From contig JAPLPI010000077.1 of NCBI GenBank assembly GCA_026400305.1, positions 1 through 10,906 of the forward strand: a DNA stretch of 10,906 nucleotides, read 5' to 3'. The notes under the pieces are model-generated. The model ran no database searches. It was not told the origin of the DNA and worked only from the letters and a program-made list of their open reading frames with translations. The translations under genes were made by a program, and so were the position numbers. Origin of the DNA: Alphaproteobacteria bacterium. GTDB taxonomy: Bacteria; Pseudomonadota; Alphaproteobacteria; Micropepsales; Micropepsaceae. Shown here piece after piece: positions 8,311-10,906 of the stretch. Numbering within the stretch: position 1 is the first letter of the stretch; each line of letters begins with the position of its first letter.

Positions 8311-8427
8311 GTCGGTCCCTAGTTCAGGGGTGGAAGGTGGCCGCCCCGGCTACCCTTTACGGCGCTGCAACATAGCCTTTTTCGCCTTTCGGGATAGGGG
8401 GTGCAACCCTTTCGAAGGCATGGATAA

Positions 8428-8451
8428 CACCCCCCCGAAAGGGGGGCGGTG
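8428..8451. repeat. Strong GC hairpin with GAAA loop
   Basis: Six C (8431-8436), a GAAA loop (8437-8440) and six G (8441-8446) form a perfect stem. The stem can be extended by CAC (8428-8430) pairing with GTG (8449-8451) across a 2-base bulge. Read on the plus strand, the loop is a GNRA-type tetraloop, which stabilises RNA hairpins; on the minus strand it would be TTTC. No T-run follows on either strand, so it is not a standard intrinsic terminator. It lies about 85 bases before the prenyl synthase start and about 120 bases before ispH. Confidence 0.7.
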
Positions 8452-8468
8452 AAATGTAACGGGAACTC

Positions 8469-8492
8469 GCCGGAAACCGGCTGGCAAGCCGG
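8469..8492 (+). repeat. Overlapping, mutually exclusive stem-loops
   Basis: CCGGC at 8477-8481 can pair either with GCCGG at 8469-8473 (AAA loop) or with GCCGG at 8488-8492 (6-base loop). The two pairings exclude each other. Both lie about 45-65 bases upstream of the prenyl synthase GTG start. This is seen directly; a switching function is only a possibility. Confidence 0.5.
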
Positions 8493-8535
8493 GCAGTTTC
8501 GGGGCTAAAAGCGTCCGAACCGGGGGCCAAAAATC

Positions 8536-9456
8536 GTGTCAGACAGTTTTATCCAGGCCGCCAGGGCGGCTGTTTCTCAGCTGGCCCCGGCTATCGCCGC
8601 CAGCGCCAAGCTGGTGGATGCTAGACTGAACGCGGTCCTTCCCCAGCCCTCGGGGCGCCAGGCCCGGGTCCAGGAAGCCATGCGCTACGCCATCATTGCG
8701 GGGGGCAAGCGGCTGCGGCCCTTCCTGGTGCTGCATTCGGCCCGGCTGTTCGGGGTGGATGATTCGCGTAGCCTTCGGGTCGGCGCGGCGATCGAGGCAC
8801 TGCATACCTACTCCCTGGTGCATGACGATCTGCCCTGCATGGACGATGATGATCTGCGCCGCGGCCGTCCCACCACCCATATTGCCTTTGATGAAATGAC
8901 GGCGGTGCTGGCGGGCGATGCACTGATGACCATCGCCTTCGAGAACCTGGCCGATGCCCGTACCCATCACAGCGCCGATGTGCGCTGCGGGCTGATCGCG
9001 CGGTTGGCCGAAGCTTCGGGACACAGCGGCATGATCGGGGGGCAGATCATCGACATGCTGGCCGATAAGAGTTTCGGTGTCGAAGACGTGATCGATCTGC
9101 AGCGGCGCAAGACCGGCCAGCTGTTCGAATTCTCCTGCGAAGCCGGTCCCATCCTGGGCCAGGCGGATGCCGAGACCCGCGCGCGGCTGAAAGCCTATGC
9201 CGAGGATATGGGCGTTGTGTTCCAGATCACCGACGACCTGTTGGACGTGACGTCCACGGCCGAAAAAACCGGCAAGGCGGTCGGCAAGGATGCCGACATG
9301 GGCAAGCAGACCCTGGTCACTTTGTTGGGACTGGAAGGCGCGCGCGCCGAAGCGGAAAAGCGTGCCCGTTGCGCCGTAGAAGCCCTAGGCCCCTATGCCG
9401 CCAAGGCGCCAGAATTGTCGGCCCTGCCATTTTTCCTGTTGGACCGGGACGCATAG
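8536..9456 (+). CDS. ispA: Polyprenyl synthetase, probable farnesyl diphosphate synthase (IspA type)
   Basis: This 306-residue trans-prenyltransferase condenses IPP with allylic diphosphates. Seen: GGKRLRP (residues 56-62, IPP-binding Lys/Arg), the first Asp-rich motif HDDLPCMDDDDLRRGRPT (96-113), GGQ (168-170), KTG (192-194) and the second Asp-rich motif ITDDLLD (231-237). The two-residue insertion in the first motif and the preceding YSLVH closely match E. coli-type IspA, favouring C15 product. A geranylgeranyl (C20) product cannot be excluded from motifs alone. The start is GTG, with GGGGG (8522-8526) 9 bases upstream as a possible ribosome-binding site; the protein then begins where IspA proteins usually do. 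Next to hopanoid genes it probably supplies farnesyl diphosphate to HpnD. Confidence 0.92.
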   Translation: MSDSFIQAARAAVSQLAPAIAASAKLVDARLNAVLPQPSGRQARVQEAMRYAIIAGGKRLRPFLVLHSARLFGVDDSRSLRVGAAIEALHTYSLVHDDLPCMDDDDLRRGRPTTHIAFDEMTAVLAGDALMTIAFENLADARTHHSADVRCGLIARLAEASGHSGMIGGQIIDMLADKSFGVEDVIDLQRRKTGQLFEFSCEAGPILGQADAETRARLKAYAEDMGVVFQITDDLLDVTSTAEKTGKAVGKDADMGKQTLVTLLGLEGARAEAEKRARCAVEALGPYAAKAPELSALPFFLLDRDA

Positions 9457-9601
9457 GTCTCCTGCCGGAACTGCGACACCTCGCGACATCTGTTTGCTGG
9501 ACCGGATCGGGGCGAAAAGCCAAGAATAGGGCGAATTTTTACCCCATTGTTCGGGTCCCATTCAGCTTTCGTGCGTTAGACCGGAGGCAAAGGAGATTTC
9601 G
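9457..9601. promoter_or_regulatory. ispA-hpnM intergenic region with hpnM ribosome-binding site
   Basis: These 145 bases between co-directional genes are long enough for a separate hpnM promoter. I see no clear -35/-10 pair. An A/T-rich stretch lies around 9515-9541 (GGCGAAAAGCCAAGAATAGG and the following T-run). A strong ribosome-binding site, AAAGGAG at 9589-9595, lies 6 bases before the hpnM ATG and fixes that start. No open frame of note is present. Confidence 0.5.
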
Positions 9602-10222
9602 ATGAACCCTATTTTGAAGTCCGTTTCGCTGGGCCTGATGCTGGCCACCGCCCCTGTCTTTACCGCGCTCCCGATTTCTGCCGCCCAAGCCCAGGCCGCT
9701 GACCCGTCGGTGGCGCAGATGCAGGGTTTCTATGACGTCCTGACGGCGTCGATGAAGGCCGGCGGTACCGCTAAGTCGCGCTATGACAAGCTCAAGCCCG
9801 TGGTGGAAAAGGCCTTCGATCTTCCGGCCATGACCGCCACTGCTATTGGCCCCACATGGGCCGGCCTTTCGGATGCCGACAAGAAGGCGCTGATCGATGC
9901 CTTCAGCCGCATGACTATCGCCAACTATGCCAAGAGCTTTGATTTCTATGGCGGCGAGAAGTTCATCGTCGATCCGGCCTCGGTGACCCGCGGCAGCGAC
10001 CATTTCGTGAAAAGCACGATGAAGAGCTCCAGCGACACCATCGCCTTCAATTATCGCCTGCATCAGGTGGGTTCAGACTGGAAGGTCACGGATGTGTATC
10101 TGGCCGGCAATATCAGCCAGATGGCACAGAAGCGATCCGACTTCGCCGCGACGTTGGCGAGCAGTGGCCCGCAAGCTTTGGCAAAGCGGATTAACGCTTT
10201 GACGGATCAGATGTTGGGCTAA
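9602..10222 (+). CDS. hpnM: HpnM, MlaC/Ttg2D-like periplasmic hopanoid transport protein
   Basis: This 206-residue protein has an N-terminal Sec signal peptide: MNPILK, a hydrophobic core to about residue 26, and a likely cleavage in the AQAQA-ADP region near residues 32-33. The mature part resembles the MlaC/Ttg2D (toluene tolerance) family of periplasmic lipid carriers. Supporting stretches are MQGFYDVL, FDLPAMTATAIGPTWAGLSDADKKAL (given here as two blocks, FDLPAMTATAIG and PTWAGLSDADKKAL, about residues 72-97), FSRMTIANYAKSFDFYGGE and a WKVTDVYLAGNIS block near residue 160. HpnM-family members occur in hopanoid clusters, often with the RND protein HpnN, whose gene faces this one here. Binding a hopanoid in the periplasm is inferred from the family fold and neighbours. 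The alternative is a general phospholipid MlaC, but no mlaA/B/D/E/F genes are seen nearby. Confidence 0.88.
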   Translation: MNPILKSVSLGLMLATAPVFTALPISAAQAQAADPSVAQMQGFYDVLTASMKAGGTAKSRYDKLKPVVEKAFDLPAMTATAIGPTWAGLSDADKKALIDAFSRMTIANYAKSFDFYGGEKFIVDPASVTRGSDHFVKSTMKSSSDTIAFNYRLHQVGSDWKVTDVYLAGNISQMAQKRSDFAATLASSGPQALAKRINALTDQMLG

Positions 10223-10309
10223 GTACCGACAGTTTGAACGACTGCCGCGCGGCTGCACCGCTTGGCGTTTGGCGGGTGAAAGGTCCGTCGGACCTTTCGC
10301 TAATCCGCC
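10223..10309. other. hpnM / hpnN convergent intergenic region
   Basis: These 87 bases separate two gene 3' ends. They hold the inverted repeat described separately and no coding potential. Position between convergent genes makes a two-way transcription stop the natural role. Confidence 0.6.
10271..10309. terminator. Candidate bidirectional terminator hairpin
   Basis: GAAAGGTCC (10278-10286), a GTC loop and GGACCTTTC (10290-10298) form a perfect 9-base-pair stem. An outer GGCGG (10271-10275) / CCGCC (10305-10309) pair can lengthen it across an internal loop. The repeat lies between the ends of hpnM and hpnN and reads the same from both sides. There is no long T-run after the stem on either strand (only the TTT within the stem), so a fully intrinsic terminator is not certain. 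Confidence 0.55.
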
Positions 10310-10906
10310 TCACACCTCCGAGTCATTAAATTGCAGGCTGTTCTGCGGCGCGCCGAGCAATGCCGGTGACAGGAACAGCGTGGTCGCCAGGACCCAGCCC
10401 AGCGAGATCATCAGTAGTTCGCCCATGCTGGCGGTGCCTGGATGAATGCTGAGCCACAGGGTGCCGAAGCCTGATGCCGTGGTGGCGGCCGAGAAGATCA
10501 CCGCGCGGGTCAAGCTGGACGCCAGGAAGCAGCGCTGGCCGTGGCGCCAGGCCACCACGAAATAGATGTTGAACGCCACCCCGATGCCCAGCAGCAGTGG
10601 TAGGGCGATGACATTGGCGAAGTTCAGCCGCAACCCCAGCACCACGCAGGTCGCCAAGGTCAGCAGGCCCGACAGCACCAGCGGCGCTAGGCTCATCAGC
10701 ACGTCATGGACGCTGCGCAGTACCAGCAGCAGCAGGATAATGGTGACGATGAAGGACAGCACACCGGCTTCGGCAAAGGCGCCCACAATAGTCTTGCCGG
10801 ATTCGCGGATCGAGATGGGGGCGCCTGTGGCCTGTGGCGCCACGCTCAGCACCTGATCGGAGAAAGCCGACAAGGAGGCGGGCGTGCCGCTGGTGTCCTT
10901 GGGGAA
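10310..10906 (-). CDS. hpnN: Hopanoid transporter HpnN (RND family), C-terminal part (5' end outside window)
   Basis: The frame is open from the window edge to a TGA at 10310-10312 and gives 198 residues, the C-terminal quarter or so of a large RND/MMPL-type protein. Seen: a periplasmic-like stretch (FPKDTSGTPAS, then SIRESGKTIVGAFAEAG) followed by about five membrane segments. These include SFIVTIILLLLVL, MSLAPLVLSGLLTLATCVVL, VIALPLLLGIGVAFNIYFVV, a small-residue ATTASGFGTLWLS segment and MISLGWVLATTLFLSPALL. This is the expected last membrane bundle of an RND protein. HpnN in Rhodopseudomonas palustris is needed to move hopanoids to the outer membrane. The assignment to HpnN rather than another RND protein rests on the neighbouring hpnM and the cluster as well as on sequence. 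A TTG near 10873 is an internal Leu codon, not a start. Confidence 0.85.
   Translation of the reverse strand, partial: FPKDTSGTPASLSAFSDQVLSVAPQATGAPISIRESGKTIVGAFAEAGVLSFIVTIILLLLVLRSVHDVLMSLAPLVLSGLLTLATCVVLGLRLNFANVIALPLLLGIGVAFNIYFVVAWRHGQRCFLASSLTRAVIFSAATTASGFGTLWLSIHPGTASMGELLMISLGWVLATTLFLSPALLGAPQNSLQFNDSEV

Larger units (their letters stand above)
8311..8535. promoter_or_regulatory. Divergent ispH / ispA intergenic region
   Basis: This 225-base stretch separates the divergent ispH and prenyl synthase starts, so it must hold promoters for both directions unless one is read through. I could not pick out a convincing -35/-10 pair on either strand. It contains no credible gene. It is rich in inverted repeats: GGGT-GCA-ACCC at 8399-8409, a C6-GAAA-G6 hairpin at 8431-8446, overlapping GCCGG/CCGGC/GCCGG repeats at 8469-8492, and TTCGG/CCGAA at 8498-8519. 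The hexamer TGCAAC occurs twice (8366-8371 and 8402-8407). That regulation happens here is inference from gene layout. Confidence 0.6.

Noticed and set aside
8255..8452. Small plus-strand open frame of 65 codons in the ispH-ispA region
   Set aside because: It starts antisense inside ispH, has no ribosome-binding site and ends in the C6/G6 hairpin; no sign of selection as protein.
8311..8535. tRNA, known riboswitch (for example cobalamin or SAM) or CRISPR array in the largest intergenic gap
   Set aside because: No cloverleaf, no conserved box of a class I recognise and no regularly spaced repeats were seen.
10871..10873. TTG as start of the right-edge minus-strand gene
   Set aside because: The frame is open to the window edge and the upstream residues continue an RND protein, so the gene begins outside the window.
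1..10906. Mobile element or horizontally acquired island
   Set aside because: No transposase, integrase, terminal inverted repeats or target duplications were seen, and composition is even across the genes.

Overview
The window is one gene cluster for making and moving hopanoids, the bacterial sterol-like membrane lipids. Base composition is GC-rich. The gene order hpnB-hpnC-hpnD-hpnE-shc-hpnG, with hpnH, ispH, hpnM and hpnN nearby, and the protein sequences point to an alphaproteobacterium. I cannot fix the order or genus from sequence alone. Every long open stretch matches a known family, and I found no unknown multi-gene system.

Layout. Positions 3-6290, plus strand, form a tightly packed run of six genes. 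They are the 3' part of a family 2 glycosyltransferase (hpnB), then hpnC, hpnD, hpnE, squalene-hopene cyclase (shc/hpnF) and hpnG. Neighbours overlap by 1-4 bases or, before shc, are 7 bases apart, as expected of one translationally coupled operon whose promoter lies left of the window. Positions 6237-8310, minus strand, hold ispH followed after 4 bases by hpnH. hpnH runs tail-to-tail into hpnG, and the two coding regions share 54 bases. Positions 8311-8535 are a divergent intergenic region rich in stem-loops. Positions 8536-10222, plus strand, hold an IspA-type prenyl diphosphate synthase and hpnM. At the right edge, the 3' end of the transporter gene hpnN lies on the minus strand, convergent with hpnM, with an inverted repeat between them.

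How the genes work together. IspH makes the C5 units (IPP and DMAPP), and the IspA-like enzyme joins them to farnesyl diphosphate. HpnD, HpnC and HpnE turn two farnesyl diphosphates into squalene through presqualene diphosphate and hydroxysqualene. Shc cyclises squalene to hopene/diplopterol. HpnH adds a 5'-deoxyadenosyl group from SAM to give adenosylhopane, and HpnG removes adenine to give the ribosylhopane branch. HpnN (RND type) and HpnM (MlaC-like periplasmic protein) fit export or transport of hopanoids to the outer membrane. The window therefore holds the last precursor step, the full C30 pathway, the first two C35 side-chain steps and part of the transport machinery. No hpnP (C-2 methylase), hpnR (C-3 methylase), hpnO, hpnI, hpnJ or hpnK is seen here. 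They may be outside the window or absent.

The less ordinary observations are the hpnG/hpnH coding overlap, the structured ispH-ispA intergenic region, and the co-location of the isoprenoid precursor genes with the hopanoid genes.
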